A stretch of 64,000 bases of DNA from Brevibacterium sp. W7.2. GTDB lineage: Bacteria > Actinomycetota > Actinomycetes > Actinomycetales > Brevibacteriaceae. Location of the stretch: positions 1,612,001 to 1,676,000 of the forward strand of contig NZ_CP073089.1 in the NCBI RefSeq assembly GCF_018137945.1. The letters are read 5' to 3'. The number at the start of each line of letters is the position of its first letter. The first letter of the stretch is position 1. Below, in pieces: positions 17,442 to 25,952 of this stretch. A program made the position numbers and the translations under genes. The notes beneath the pieces were generated by a model. The model saw nothing but the letters and a program-made list of their open reading frames with translations. It did no database searches and had not been told where the DNA came from.

Positions 17442-18245
17442 ATGGCGCTCACGCCTGAAGACGTAGTAAACAAGCGGTTCCAGCATGTGAAGTTCCGCGA
17501 CGGATACGACCAGGATGAGGTCGATGACTTCCTCGACGAGGTCGTCGTCGAACTTCGACGCCTCTACCAGGAGAACGACGAACTGCGTCAGAAGCTCTCC
17601 GCTGCCGAACAGCGGGTCAAGGAGCTCGAATCCGGTGGCGCCGCGAAGGCCGCCCCCGCCCAGGACATCGACGCCACCCAGGCGATGCCCGCCGCCGTGC
17701 CGGCGCCGGACACCTCGAAGGACGCTCCTGCACCGAAGGCCGAGCAGGCCCCCGCTGCCCCGTCCGCCCCTGCCGCCGAGGAGCCCAAGGCTCCCGTCGT
17801 CAAGGAAGCGGCTCCCGCTCCGAAGCAGAACGACTCGGCGCCTGCCGTCTCGGCTGCCGTTCCCGCTGCCGGAGCCGGCGCTGCCGCGGCTTCGGCCGGC
17901 GAGAACGACTCGCACGGACTCATCGCGCTGGCCCAGCGCGTCCACGACGAGCATGTCGCCGAAGGCGAGCGCAAGCGCGCCGAGCTCATCAAGGGTGCCG
18001 AGAAGGAAGCTCAGGACATCGTCGGCAAGGCCGAGGCCAAGCGCGACGAGACCCTGTCGAGCCTCGAGACGCAGAAGTCGCAGCTCGAGCGCTCGATCGA
18101 CCAGCTCTCGAACTTCGAGCGCCAGTACCGCACGCGCCTGAAGAGCTACCTCAACGATCAGCTCCGCGACCTCGAGAACTCGACGAGCCTCGCCCCCGAG
18201 ACCCTCGACGGCAACTCGTTCGGATCCTCGAGCAACAAGCTCTGA
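17442..18245 (+). CDS. divIVA: Polar growth and division protein DivIVA (Wag31)
   Basis: DivIVA assembles on curved membrane at the poles and septum and directs wall growth in Actinobacteria. The 267-residue protein starts with the conserved lipid-binding domain (MALTPEDVVNKRFQHVKFRDGY..., 1-65, with a coiled coil), followed by a 90-residue Ala/Pro-rich linker (about 66-150) and a long C-terminal coiled coil (about 155-240). ATG 17442 follows AAAGGTGA. It ends the ftsZ-sepF-yggT-divIVA group and is followed by a strong hairpin. Confidence 0.95.
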   Translation: MALTPEDVVNKRFQHVKFRDGYDQDEVDDFLDEVVVELRRLYQENDELRQKLSAAEQRVKELESGGAAKAAPAQDIDATQAMPAAVPAPDTSKDAPAPKAEQAPAAPSAPAAEEPKAPVVKEAAPAPKQNDSAPAVSAAVPAAGAGAAAASAGENDSHGLIALAQRVHDEHVAEGERKRAELIKGAEKEAQDIVGKAEAKRDETLSSLETQKSQLERSIDQLSNFERQYRTRLKSYLNDQLRDLENSTSLAPETLDGNSFGSSSNKL

Positions 18246-18263
18246 TCTGACGCGCCGCGTCCC

Positions 18264-18301
18264 ACGGGGCCGGAGGACTCATTCGAGTCCTCCGGCCCCG
18301 T
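18264..18301 (+). terminator. Hairpin terminator after divIVA
   Basis: A perfect 17-bp stem (18264-18280 with 18285-18301) closes on the 4-nt loop ATTC, 19 bp after the divIVA stop. There is no T-run, which is common for terminators in GC-rich Actinobacteria. Confidence 0.7.
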
Positions 18302-18449
18302 CGTCGTCGGCGGCCCGGAGGCCGTCGCCGACGCCCCCGGTCACGCGCCCGGTCACGCTACTTGCCGAGGGCACGGCCACGTGCGGTTGACGCCCTGATC
18401 GTGCGCCGTTCTTGCGCGTGGAATGGGAATCGCCGCAGTCGCGGTCGGC

Positions 18450-18455
18450 TAGAAT
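18450..18455 (+). promoter_or_regulatory. -10 box of lspA (leaderless arrangement)
   Basis: TAGAAT ends 7 nt before ATG 18463, so transcription should start at or within a base of the start codon. No ribosome site or clear -35 box is present. Confidence 0.6.
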
Positions 18456-18462
18456 GATCCGA

Positions 18463-18999
18463 ATGAATGAAGACCCGGTACGGCGTCGACCGAAGCTGCT
18501 CTGGACACTGTTCGGCATCGCCGCAGCGATCCTCGCGTTCGACCAGCTGTCGAAGCAGCTCGCGATCGCCTTCCTCGAAGGCCGGCCCTCGATCCCCGTC
18601 ATCGGGGACCTCGCCGGATTCGCCTTCTACCGCAACCCCGGGGCCGCCCTCGGCCTCGGCGCGAACATGACGTGGGTCTTCCCGCTCATCGCCGTCGCCG
18701 TCTTCATCGCGATCCTCGTCCTCTCCCGCAAGCTCGGCTCGCGGGGGTGGGCGATCGGACTCGGCCTGCTGCTCGGCGGCCTCTTCGGCAACCTCGTCGA
18801 TCGGCTCTTCCGGCAGCCGGGGTTCCCCAACGGTGCCGTCGTCGACTTCATCGACCTCTCGCTCTTCATCTGCAACTTCGCCGACGTCGCGATCTCCGCC
18901 GCCGCGGTGACGCTCATCATCGCCAGCCTGCGCGGCATCGAACTCGACGGTTCGCACCGAGTGGCCGCCACCGCGGAGAAGGAGGATTCCCATGACTGA
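18463..18999 (+). CDS. lspA: Lipoprotein signal peptidase LspA
   Basis: LspA cleaves the signal peptide of prolipoproteins after lipidation. The 178-residue protein has four membrane helices and all family motifs: [28 protein letters not shown] (first catalytic Asp), VVDFIDL and CNFADVAIS (second catalytic Asp). ATG 18463 was chosen because a TAGAAT box ends 7 nt before it; ATG 18454 is inside that box. The 3' end overlaps the next gene by 8 bp. A lipoprotein for it to process is encoded at 32776. Confidence 0.93.
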   Translation: MNEDPVRRRPKLLWTLFGIAAAILAFDQLSKQLAIAFLEGRPSIPVIGDLAGFAFYRNPGAALGLGANMTWVFPLIAVAVFIAILVLSRKLGSRGWAIGLGLLLGGLFGNLVDRLFRQPGFPNGAVVDFIDLSLFICNFADVAISAAAVTLIIASLRGIELDGSHRVAATAEKEDSHD

Positions 19000-19915
19000 A
19001 CGCTCGATCCTCGTTCCCGAGGGGCTCGAGGGCCAGCGCGTCGATGCGGCGCTGTCGAAGCTGCTCGGCCTCTCCCGCACCGCCGCCGCGGACATCTGCG
19101 CCGACGGGGGAGTCCAGCTCGACGGCCGCGTCGTCGGCAAATCCGATCGTGTCGTCGCCGGTGCCCGCATCGACGTCATGCTGCCCGAACCCAAACGTCC
19201 GCTCGAGGTCGTCGCCGACCCCGTGCCCGGCATGCGCATCGTCTACGACGACGATTCGTTCGTCGTCGTCGACAAGCCCGTCGGGGTCGCCGCGCACCCG
19301 GCCATCGGCTGGACCGGACCGACCGTCGTCGGCGGTCTCGCCGCGGCCGGCTACCGGATCGCGACCTCGGGGGCGCCCGAGCGGCAGGGCATCGTCCAGC
19401 GTCTCGACGTCGGCACCTCGGGGCTCATGGTCGTCGCGAAGAGCGAATACGCCTACAGCGTGCTCAAGCGGGCGTTCAAGGAGCGCACGGTCGAGAAGAC
19501 CTACCACGCCCTCGTCCAGGGCCTGCCCGACCCCGTCGTCGGCACGATCGACGCCCCCATCGCCCGTCATCCCCGCCACGACGGCCTCTACGCCGTCCAC
19601 AGCGAGGGCAAGCACGCGATCACCCACTACGAGGTCATCGAAGCGCACCGCCGCGCCGCCCTCCTCGAGATCCACCTCGAGACCGGCCGCACCCACCAGA
19701 TCCGCGTGCACTTCTCTGCCCTGGGACGCCCGTGCGCCGGGGACCTGCCCTATGGCGCGGACCCCGTCCTCGCGAAGGAGCTGGGGCTGACCCGACAGTG
19801 GCTGCACGCGCTGCGACTCGGTTTCCACCACCCGGAGACGGGGGAGTGGGTCGAGTTCGAAAGCGAGTATCCCGACGACCTCCAGCAGGCCCTCGACCGG
19901 ATCCGGGAGGGCTGA
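18992..19915 (+). CDS. RluD/RluA-family RNA pseudouridine synthase
   Basis: This enzyme converts uridine to pseudouridine in RNA, most likely 23S rRNA. The 307-residue protein has an N-terminal S4 RNA-binding domain (about 12-70), the catalytic domain beginning [21 protein letters not shown], and the catalytic Asp in [31 protein letters not shown] is the family's conserved C-terminal segment. The exact target uridines cannot be read from sequence. ATG 18992 lies inside the end of lspA, the usual lspA-rluD arrangement. Confidence 0.92.
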   Translation: MTERSILVPEGLEGQRVDAALSKLLGLSRTAAADICADGGVQLDGRVVGKSDRVVAGARIDVMLPEPKRPLEVVADPVPGMRIVYDDDSFVVVDKPVGVAAHPAIGWTGPTVVGGLAAAGYRIATSGAPERQGIVQRLDVGTSGLMVVAKSEYAYSVLKRAFKERTVEKTYHALVQGLPDPVVGTIDAPIARHPRHDGLYAVHSEGKHAITHYEVIEAHRRAALLEIHLETGRTHQIRVHFSALGRPCAGDLPYGADPVLAKELGLTRQWLHALRLGFHHPETGEWVEFESEYPDDLQQALDRIREG

Positions 19916-19925
19916 GCCCATGGTC

Positions 19926-19931
19926 TAAGCT
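19926..19931 (+). promoter_or_regulatory. Candidate -10 box for dnaE
   Basis: TAAGCT matches TANNNT about 50 nt before the dnaE GTG. Transcription would start near 19938, leaving a leader with the GGGAAGGCAGAG ribosome site. Confidence 0.4.
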
Positions 19932-19981
19932 GAGTGGGCATCGCAGGTCATTGGCAAGGGATCCGCAAGGGAAGGCAGAGC

Positions 19982-22900
19982 GTGCCGAACGACGATTTCG
20001 TCCATCTTCACGTCCACACCGAATACTCCATGCTCGACGGGGCGGCCCGCCTCGGCGACCTCATGGCCGCGACGAAGGCGTCGGGCATGTCGGCGATCGC
20101 GACGACCGACCACGGGTACCTCTTCGGTGCCTTCGACTTCTGGTCGCAGGCGACGAAGGCCGACATCAAGCCGATCATCGGCGTCGAGGCCTACGTCACC
20201 CCCGGCACCGCCCGCGACGACAAGACCCGCGTGAAGTGGCGGACCGAGGAGTCGCAGAAGAGCGATGACCTCTCCGGCGGCGGCCTCTACACGCACATGA
20301 CCCTGCTGTCGAAGAACAACACGGGCATGCGCAACCTCTTCAAGGCCTCCTCGGTGGCCTCTCTCGATTCGGTGACGGCGAAGTGGCCGCGCCTCGACCA
20401 GGACCTCCTCGAGACCTACTCCGAGGGACTCATCGCCACGACCGGCTGCCCGTCCGGGGAGATCCAGACCCGGCTGCGACTGGGCCAGTACGAGGAGGCG
20501 AAGGCCGCGGCCGGGAAATATCGGGAGATCTTCGGGGCCGAGAACTACTTCTGCGAGCTCATGGATCACGGTCTCTCGATCGAGAGGCGGGTGACGCAGG
20601 ACCTGCTGCGGCTGGCCAAGGAGATGGACATCCCGCTCGTCGCCACGAACGACCTCCACTACACCCACGAATCCGATGCGAAGGCCCATGAGGCCCTGCT
20701 CGCGATCCAGTCGGGGTCGAAGCTCATCGAGCCGACCTACGATCAGGGCGGCTCGCGCTTCGCCTTCTCCGGATCCGGCTACTACCTCAAGACGCCGGCG
20801 GAGATGCGGGAGCTCTTCAAGGAGATGCCCGAGGCGTGCGACAACACGCTCGCGATCGCGGAGATGTGCGAGGTCTCCTTCGACACCTCGGCGAACTACA
20901 TGCCGAAGTTCCCCACCCCGGCCGGGGAGGACGAGACGTCGTGGCTGGTCAAAGAGGTGCAGAAGGGGCTCGAGTACCGGTACCCGAACGGGATCCCCGA
21001 CGACGTCCGCAAGCAGGCGGACTACGAGCTCGACATCATCATCTCGATGGGCTTCCCCGGCTACTTCCTCGTCGTCGCCGACTTCATCAACTGGTCGAAG
21101 GACAACGGCATCCGCGTCGGACCCGGCCGCGGCTCCGGCGCCGGGTCGATGGTCGCGTACGCGATGCGCATCACCGACCTCGACCCGCTTCAGCACGGCC
21201 TCTACTTCGAGCGCTTCCTCAACCCCGACCGCGTCTCGATGCCCGACTTCGACGTCGACTTCGATGATCGCCGCCGCGGCGAGGTCATCGAATACGTCAC
21301 CCGCAAATACGGTGACGAGCGCGTGGCGATGATCGTCACCTACGGCACGATCAAGACGAAGCAGGCGCTCAAGGACTCCGCCCGCGTGCTCGGCAAGCCG
21401 TTCTCCCTCGGCGAGCGGCTGACGAAGGCGCTGCCGCCGGCGGAGATGGCCAAGGACATCCCGCTCGCCGACATCGAGAACCCGGACGCGAAGCGGTTCA
21501 AGGAGGCCGGAGAGTTCCGGGCGCTCGTCGACTCCGAAGCCGACGCTCGCGAGACCTTCGAAACCGCGAAGGGCCTCGAGGGCCTGAAGCGGCAGTGGGG
21601 CGTCCATGCCGCCGGCGTCATCATGTCCTCGGACCCGATCATCGACGTCATCCCGATCATGCGCCGGTTCCAGGACGGGCAGGTCATCACCCAGTTCGAC
21701 TATCCGACGTCCGAGGGCCTCGGGCTCATCAAGATGGACTTCCTCGGGCTGCGCAACCTGACGATCATCTCCGACGCGGTCGAGAACATCCGGGCCAACC
21801 GGGACTTCGAACTCGACCTCGAACACCTCGAACTCGACGACCGCGGCGCGTACGAGCTGCTCACCCGCGGTGACACCCTCGGCGTGTTCCAGCTCGACGG
21901 CGGCGGCCTGCGCGCCCTCCTGCGGATGATGAAGCCGGACAACTTCGAGGACATCTCGGCGACCCTGGCCCTCTACCGTCCCGGCCCGATGGGCGCGGAC
22001 TCGCACACGAACTACGCGCTGCGCAAGAACGGCCTCCAGGAGGTCACGCCGATCCACCCGGAGCTCGCCGAGCCGCTCAGGGAGATCCTCGACACGACCT
22101 TCGGTCTCATCATCTACCAGGAGCAGGTGATGGCGATCGCGCAGAAGGTCGCCGGGTACTCGCTCGGTCAGGCCGACATCCTCCGTCGCGCGATGGGCAA
22201 GAAGAAGAAGTCCGAGCTCGACAAGCAGCAGGTCGGCTTCTTCGGCGGCATGAAGGAGCGCGGCTACTCCGAGGCCGCAGCGCAGGCGCTGTGGGACATC
22301 CTCCTGCCGTTCTCCGACTACGCCTTCAACAAGGCGCACTCGGCGGCGTACGGCGTCGTCTCCTACTGGACGGCCTACCTCAAGGCCCACTACACGGCCG
22401 AGTACATGGCCGCCCTGCTCACCTCGGTGGGCGACAACAAGGACAAGCTCGCGATCTACCTCAACGAGTGCCGCCGGCTCGGCATCACCGTGCTGCCGCC
22501 CGACGTCAACGACTCCGCGCTCCACTTCACCCCGGTCGGGGAGGACATCCGCTTCGGCATGGGTGCGGTGCGCAACGTCGGGGCCAACGTCGTCGACGGG
22601 ATCGTCGCGGCCCGCGAGGAGAAGGGCGCGTACACCTCGTTCACGGACTTCCTCGACAAGGTGCCGAGCCACGTGTGCAACAAGCGCACGATCGAATCGC
22701 TCATCAAGGCGGGCGGCTTCGACTCCCTCGGACACACCCGCCGCTCCCTCGTCGAGATCCACGAAGAGGCCGTCGACTCCGTCATCGGCGTCAAGCGCAA
22801 GGAGGCGATCGGCGAGTTCGATCTCTTCGCCGGCCTCGACGGCGGCGACGACGGCCCGAGCTTCTCCGTGGCGATCCCCGATCGCCCCGAATGGGAGAAG

Positions 22901-23539
22901 AAGGAGAAGCTCGCGTTCGAACGCGACATGATCGGCCTCTACGTCTCCGACCATCCCCTCAACGGGCTCGAAGGGGTGCTCGCCGCGGAGTCGGATGCCT
23001 CGATCGCCGAGGTGGTCGACCCCGAATCGCATCGCCCCGACGGTTCGCAGATCAAGGTCTGCGGGATGATCACGCAGGTCACCCGCAAGGTGTCGAAGAA
23101 CTCGGGCAAGCCGTACGCGATCGTCACGCTCGAGGACCTCGACGCCGAGGTCGAGGTCATGTTCTTCGGCGACACGTACGAACCCGTGGCGAGCCTGCTC
23201 GCAACCGACCTCGTCATCTCCCTGACCGGGCGGATCCGCCAGTCCGACGACCGGCCGACCTCGCTCATGGCGATGTCGATGACGATTCCCGACATCACCG
23301 ACCCGGGGGATCGTCCGCTCAACCTCATCATGCCGATGGAGAAGGCCACCGAGGAGATGGCGGAGAAGCTGCGTCGCATCCTCGAGGCGAACAAGGGCCA
23401 GACCGACGTCCATCTCGTGCTCACCCAGCCCGGCAAGCACACCGTGATGCGGCTCGACCGCTCGATCCGCGTCGACCCCAACCCGAGCCTCTACGGCGAT
23501 CTCAAGGCCCTCCTCGGGTCGCGCTGCCTGAGCGCCTGA
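19982..23539 (+). CDS. dnaE: DNA polymerase III alpha subunit DnaE
   Basis: DnaE is the replicative polymerase. The 1185-residue protein begins with the PHP domain (FVHLHVHTEYSMLDGAARL), which in Actinobacteria provides 3'-5' proofreading. The polymerase active site PDFDVDFDD (about 420-428) holds the three catalytic aspartates, and GPGRGSGAGS precedes it. Fingers, the helix-hairpin-helix segment and an OB domain (about residues 1010-1090, IKVCGMITQVTRKV) follow. GTG 19982 starts one residue group before the PHP motif and follows a GGAAGG site; the frame extends further upstream without similarity. Confidence 0.96.
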   Translation: MPNDDFVHLHVHTEYSMLDGAARLGDLMAATKASGMSAIATTDHGYLFGAFDFWSQATKADIKPIIGVEAYVTPGTARDDKTRVKWRTEESQKSDDLSGGGLYTHMTLLSKNNTGMRNLFKASSVASLDSVTAKWPRLDQDLLETYSEGLIATTGCPSGEIQTRLRLGQYEEAKAAAGKYREIFGAENYFCELMDHGLSIERRVTQDLLRLAKEMDIPLVATNDLHYTHESDAKAHEALLAIQSGSKLIEPTYDQGGSRFAFSGSGYYLKTPAEMRELFKEMPEACDNTLAIAEMCEVSFDTSANYMPKFPTPAGEDETSWLVKEVQKGLEYRYPNGIPDDVRKQADYELDIIISMGFPGYFLVVADFINWSKDNGIRVGPGRGSGAGSMVAYAMRITDLDPLQHGLYFERFLNPDRVSMPDFDVDFDDRRRGEVIEYVTRKYGDERVAMIVTYGTIKTKQALKDSARVLGKPFSLGERLTKALPPAEMAKDIPLADIENPDAKRFKEAGEFRALVDSEADARETFETAKGLEGLKRQWGVHAAGVIMSSDPIIDVIPIMRRFQDGQVITQFDYPTSEGLGLIKMDFLGLRNLTIISDAVENIRANRDFELDLEHLELDDRGAYELLTRGDTLGVFQLDGGGLRALLRMMKPDNFEDISATLALYRPGPMGADSHTNYALRKNGLQEVTPIHPELAEPLREILDTTFGLIIYQEQVMAIAQKVAGYSLGQADILRRAMGKKKKSELDKQQVGFFGGMKERGYSEAAAQALWDILLPFSDYAFNKAHSAAYGVVSYWTAYLKAHYTAEYMAALLTSVGDNKDKLAIYLNECRRLGITVLPPDVNDSALHFTPVGEDIRFGMGAVRNVGANVVDGIVAAREEKGAYTSFTDFLDKVPSHVCNKRTIESLIKAGGFDSLGHTRRSLVEIHEEAVDSVIGVKRKEAIGEFDLFAGLDGGDDGPSFSVAIPDRPEWEKKEKLAFERDMIGLYVSDHPLNGLEGVLAAESDASIAEVVDPESHRPDGSQIKVCGMITQVTRKVSKNSGKPYAIVTLEDLDAEVEVMFFGDTYEPVASLLATDLVISLTGRIRQSDDRPTSLMAMSMTIPDITDPGDRPLNLIMPMEKATEEMAEKLRRILEANKGQTDVHLVLTQPGKHTVMRLDRSIRVDPNPSLYGDLKALLGSRCLSA

Positions 23540-23569
23540 GGCGGGTCCGGGGGACACGTGCGCCGGGAC

Positions 23570-23575
23570 TAGAAT
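23570..23575 (+). promoter_or_regulatory. -10 box of hisD (leaderless arrangement)
   Basis: TAGAAT ends 6 nt before GTG 23582; no ribosome site lies between. This predicts a leaderless hisD-nrdR transcript. Confidence 0.6.
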
Positions 23576-23581
23576 GGTCTG

Positions 23582-24883
23582 GTGAACATTCTCGACTTCC
23601 GCGATGAGACCCTGAGCAGACGATTCCTCCGGCAGCGGCTGCCGCGGGCGGCAGCCACGCATGCCGACGTCGAACGCCGGGTCTCCGACCTCCTCGGCGA
23701 GGTGGCCCGCGGAGGGTCGACGACGGTGAAGGACCTCACGGAGCGGTTCGACGGGGTCCGTCCCGACACTCTGCGCGTGCCCGCCGCCGAGCTCGCCCGG
23801 GCCGCCGCCGAGCTCGATCCGCAGGTGCGGGCCGCGCTCGTCGAGACGATCGCCCGCACCCGCAAGGTCGCCGAGGATCAGCGTCCCGCCGACGTCGTCA
23901 CCGAACTCGCCCCCGGCGCCGTCGTGACGACCCGGAGCCTGCCGATCGAGCGCGTCGGGCTCTACGTGCCCGGCGGACTCGCGGTCTACCCGTCGACGGT
24001 GATCATGAACGTCGTGCCCGCGCAGGTCGCGGGTGCCCAGTCGCTGGCGATCGCGAGCCCCCCGCAGGAGTCGGGGCTGCCCCATCCGGTCGTCCTCGCC
24101 ACCGCGCACATCCTCGGCGTCGACGAGGTGTGGGCGATGGGCGGCGCCCAGGCCATCGGAGCCCTGGCGTACGGCTTCGACGACGCCGAGGTGTGCGAGC
24201 CGGTCGACCTCATCACCGGACCCGGCAACGCCTATGTCGCCGCCGCGAAGTCGCTCGTGCGCTCGCACGTCGGCATCGACGCGGTCGCCGGTCCCACGGA
24301 GATCATCATCCTCGCCGATGCCACGGCGAACCCGGCGTTCGTCGCCGCCGACCTCATCAGCCAGGCCGAACACGACGAACTCGCCGCCTCGGTGCTCGTC
24401 ACGGACTCACCCGAGCTGCTCGAGGCTGTGGCCGCCGAACTCGACCGCCAGGTGCCCGAAGCCGCCCACGTCGAGCGCATCCGCACCGCACTGGCCGGTG
24501 AGCAGTCGGCCCTCGTCCTCGTCGACGACCTCGACGCCGCCGTCACCGTGGTCAACGCGTATGCCGGTGAACACGTCGAGATCCACACCGCCGACGACGC
24601 CGCGGTGGCCGAGCGCATCGTCAACGGGGGAGCCGTCTTCGTCGGACCCTATGCACCCGTGGCCCTCGGCGACTACGCGGCCGGCTCGAACCACGTGCTG
24701 CCGACGATGGGCACCGCCGCCCACGGATCGGGACTCGGCGTGCACTCGTTCCTCAAGGTCAGCCAGGTCATCGACTACGGTCGGCCCGCACTCGGCGACG
24801 TCGCCGAGCACATCGTCGCCCTCGCGACGGTCGAACAGCTTCCCGCACACGGACGTGCCGTGAGCATCCGCTTCGAGGAGTGA
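23582..24883 (+). CDS. hisD: Histidinol dehydrogenase HisD
   Basis: HisD is the NAD- and zinc-dependent enzyme that oxidises L-histidinol to L-histidine. The 433-residue protein has the family length and shows [40 protein letters not shown] (catalytic Glu/His and zinc ligands) and GSNHVLPT. In related Actinobacteria hisD usually leads a his operon; here the next gene is nrdR and no other his gene is in the window. Confidence 0.94.
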   Translation: MNILDFRDETLSRRFLRQRLPRAAATHADVERRVSDLLGEVARGGSTTVKDLTERFDGVRPDTLRVPAAELARAAAELDPQVRAALVETIARTRKVAEDQRPADVVTELAPGAVVTTRSLPIERVGLYVPGGLAVYPSTVIMNVVPAQVAGAQSLAIASPPQESGLPHPVVLATAHILGVDEVWAMGGAQAIGALAYGFDDAEVCEPVDLITGPGNAYVAAAKSLVRSHVGIDAVAGPTEIIILADATANPAFVAADLISQAEHDELAASVLVTDSPELLEAVAAELDRQVPEAAHVERIRTALAGEQSALVLVDDLDAAVTVVNAYAGEHVEIHTADDAAVAERIVNGGAVFVGPYAPVALGDYAAGSNHVLPTMGTAAHGSGLGVHSFLKVSQVIDYGRPALGDVAEHIVALATVEQLPAHGRAVSIRFEE

Positions 24884-24884
24884 C

Positions 24885-25382
24885 ATGCGCTGCCCATTCT
24901 GCCGTGAGTCCGATTCACGGGTCGTCGATTCGAGAACGAGCGAGGACGGGGCGGCGATCCGCCGCCGGCGGCAGTGCCGCCACTGCGGGCGCCGCTTCAC
25001 GACGATGGAGGCGACGAGCCTCTCCGTCATCAAGCGCTCGGGAGTGACCGAGGAGTTCTCCCGTCAGAAGATCATGTCCGGAGTCCGCAAGGCCTGCCAG
25101 GGCCGACCCGTCGGCGACGACGATCTCGCGAAGCTCGCGCAGAAGGTCGAAGAGGACATCCGGTCGAAGGGCATCGCCGAGATCGACGCCGACGAGGTGG
25201 GCCTGTCGATCCTCGAGCCGCTGCGCGAACTCGATCAGGTCGCCTACCTGCGCTTCGCGAGCGTCTACCAGGGCTTCGATTCGCTCGAGGACTTCGAGGC
25301 CGCGATCGACTCGCTGCGCGCCGATGCCGCGCTGCGCTCCGGGGACTCCCGCGAGGCGACGCCCGAGGACTTCGAGGCCTGA
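24885..25382 (+). CDS. nrdR: Transcriptional repressor NrdR
   Basis: NrdR represses ribonucleotide reductase genes in response to ATP/dATP. The 165-residue protein has a zinc ribbon with C3, C6, C31 and C34 and an [15 protein letters not shown] segment, then an ATP-cone domain (about 45-135, [24 protein letters not shown]). It starts one base after the hisD stop. No NrdR box or nrd gene was found in the window, so its targets lie elsewhere. Confidence 0.95.
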   Translation: MRCPFCRESDSRVVDSRTSEDGAAIRRRRQCRHCGRRFTTMEATSLSVIKRSGVTEEFSRQKIMSGVRKACQGRPVGDDDLAKLAQKVEEDIRSKGIAEIDADEVGLSILEPLRELDQVAYLRFASVYQGFDSLEDFEAAIDSLRADAALRSGDSREATPEDFEA

Positions 25383-25630
25383 GGCCGGTGGGGCCGAGGG
25401 CCAGCGAGGTCTGAGGCCGGTGGGATCTCTGGACGTCCTGGCCTGACGAGGTCGTCGGGATCTGCAGATGTCGGCCCCTGGCGAGGCCCGGATTCCGTGT
25501 CCACTGGTGGGCGAGCAGCCTTCGTCCTCGGGTCAGCCGAGGTTGCGGAAATCTTCTCGCGAAAACTTGTCCGAAAGTCGTCGATCACGGCAATAGTTGT
25601 GTACCATTATGAGTGCGCGCTTCGGTGCGC

Positions 25631-25673
25631 GGCCGCTTGCGGTTCGGAGGGGAAGCCGAACCGTCAAGCGGCC
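25631..25673. repeat. GC-rich hairpin
   Basis: GGCCGCTTGCGGTTCGG (25631-25647) pairs with 25656-25673 over 17 bp with one bulged A, across an 8-nt loop. It is about 250 bp after nrdR and has no T-run. It could be a distant terminator or a remnant of a repeat element. Confidence 0.6.
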
Positions 25674-25835
25674 TTCGACGTTCCCGGGGACAGTCGCCGA
25701 ACGCTCGCCTCGTCGGGTCCGTGCAGGCGCGTCCGGACTCCGTTCTCCCCAGCCGCTCATGGCGACCGTGCACGGCGACTTGTGCACGGCGCACCGGAGG
25801 CCCGCTCCCGAAGCCACCTTCGCCTGCGGTGTCAG

Positions 25836-25854
25836 TCAACAGTTCGCGTAAAAT
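25836..25854 (+). repeat. Degenerate direct copy of the palindrome arm
   Basis: TCAACAGTTCGCGTAAAAT matches the left arm of the neighbouring palindrome (TCAACAGTTGGCGTGAATAT, from 25886) at most positions, in the same orientation, 50 bp upstream. Confidence 0.5.
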
Positions 25855-25880
25855 CCACCGGTTCGCGGACTCGACCGTCT

Positions 25881-25948
25881 CTCATTCAACAGTTGGCGTG
25901 AATATGTCGTCTTCGAAGACCGCATATTCATGCCAACTGTTGAACGAG
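25881..25948. repeat. 68-bp near-perfect palindrome
   Basis: Centred between 25914 and 25915 on GTCTTCGAAGAC, the two 34-nt arms (left containing TTCAACAGTTGGCGTGAA, right its complement) differ at only four positions. It starts 5 bp after the helD stop on the other strand. It is AT-richer than the surroundings, has no unpaired loop and no T-run. It could be a bidirectional terminator, a binding site or the remnant of a small mobile repeat. Confidence 0.85.
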
Positions 25949-25952
25949 CAGG

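Larger units (their letters stand above)
25383..25952. other. 570-bp gene-free stretch with structured DNA
   Basis: No convincing gene was found between nrdR and the convergent helD. Short open frames on both strands lack family similarity, ribosome sites and normal codon use. The stretch holds a 14-bp direct repeat CTGAGGCCGGTGGG (25379 and 25411, period 32), a GC-rich hairpin (25631-25673), a TCAACAGTT repeat (25836) and a 68-bp palindrome (25881-25948). Parts such as 25540-25620 are clearly less GC-rich than the flanks. Confidence 0.7.

Noticed and set aside
19925..24373. Very long open frame on the minus strand opposite dnaE and hisD (1482 codons)
   Set aside because: It mirrors conserved genes codon by codon in GC-rich DNA, is full of Arg/Gly/Asp/Glu from the complement of biased codons and shows no family motif.
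25497..25901. Open frames on both strands in the nrdR-helD gap
   Set aside because: They run through the hairpin and palindrome, have no ribosome site and no similarity to known families.
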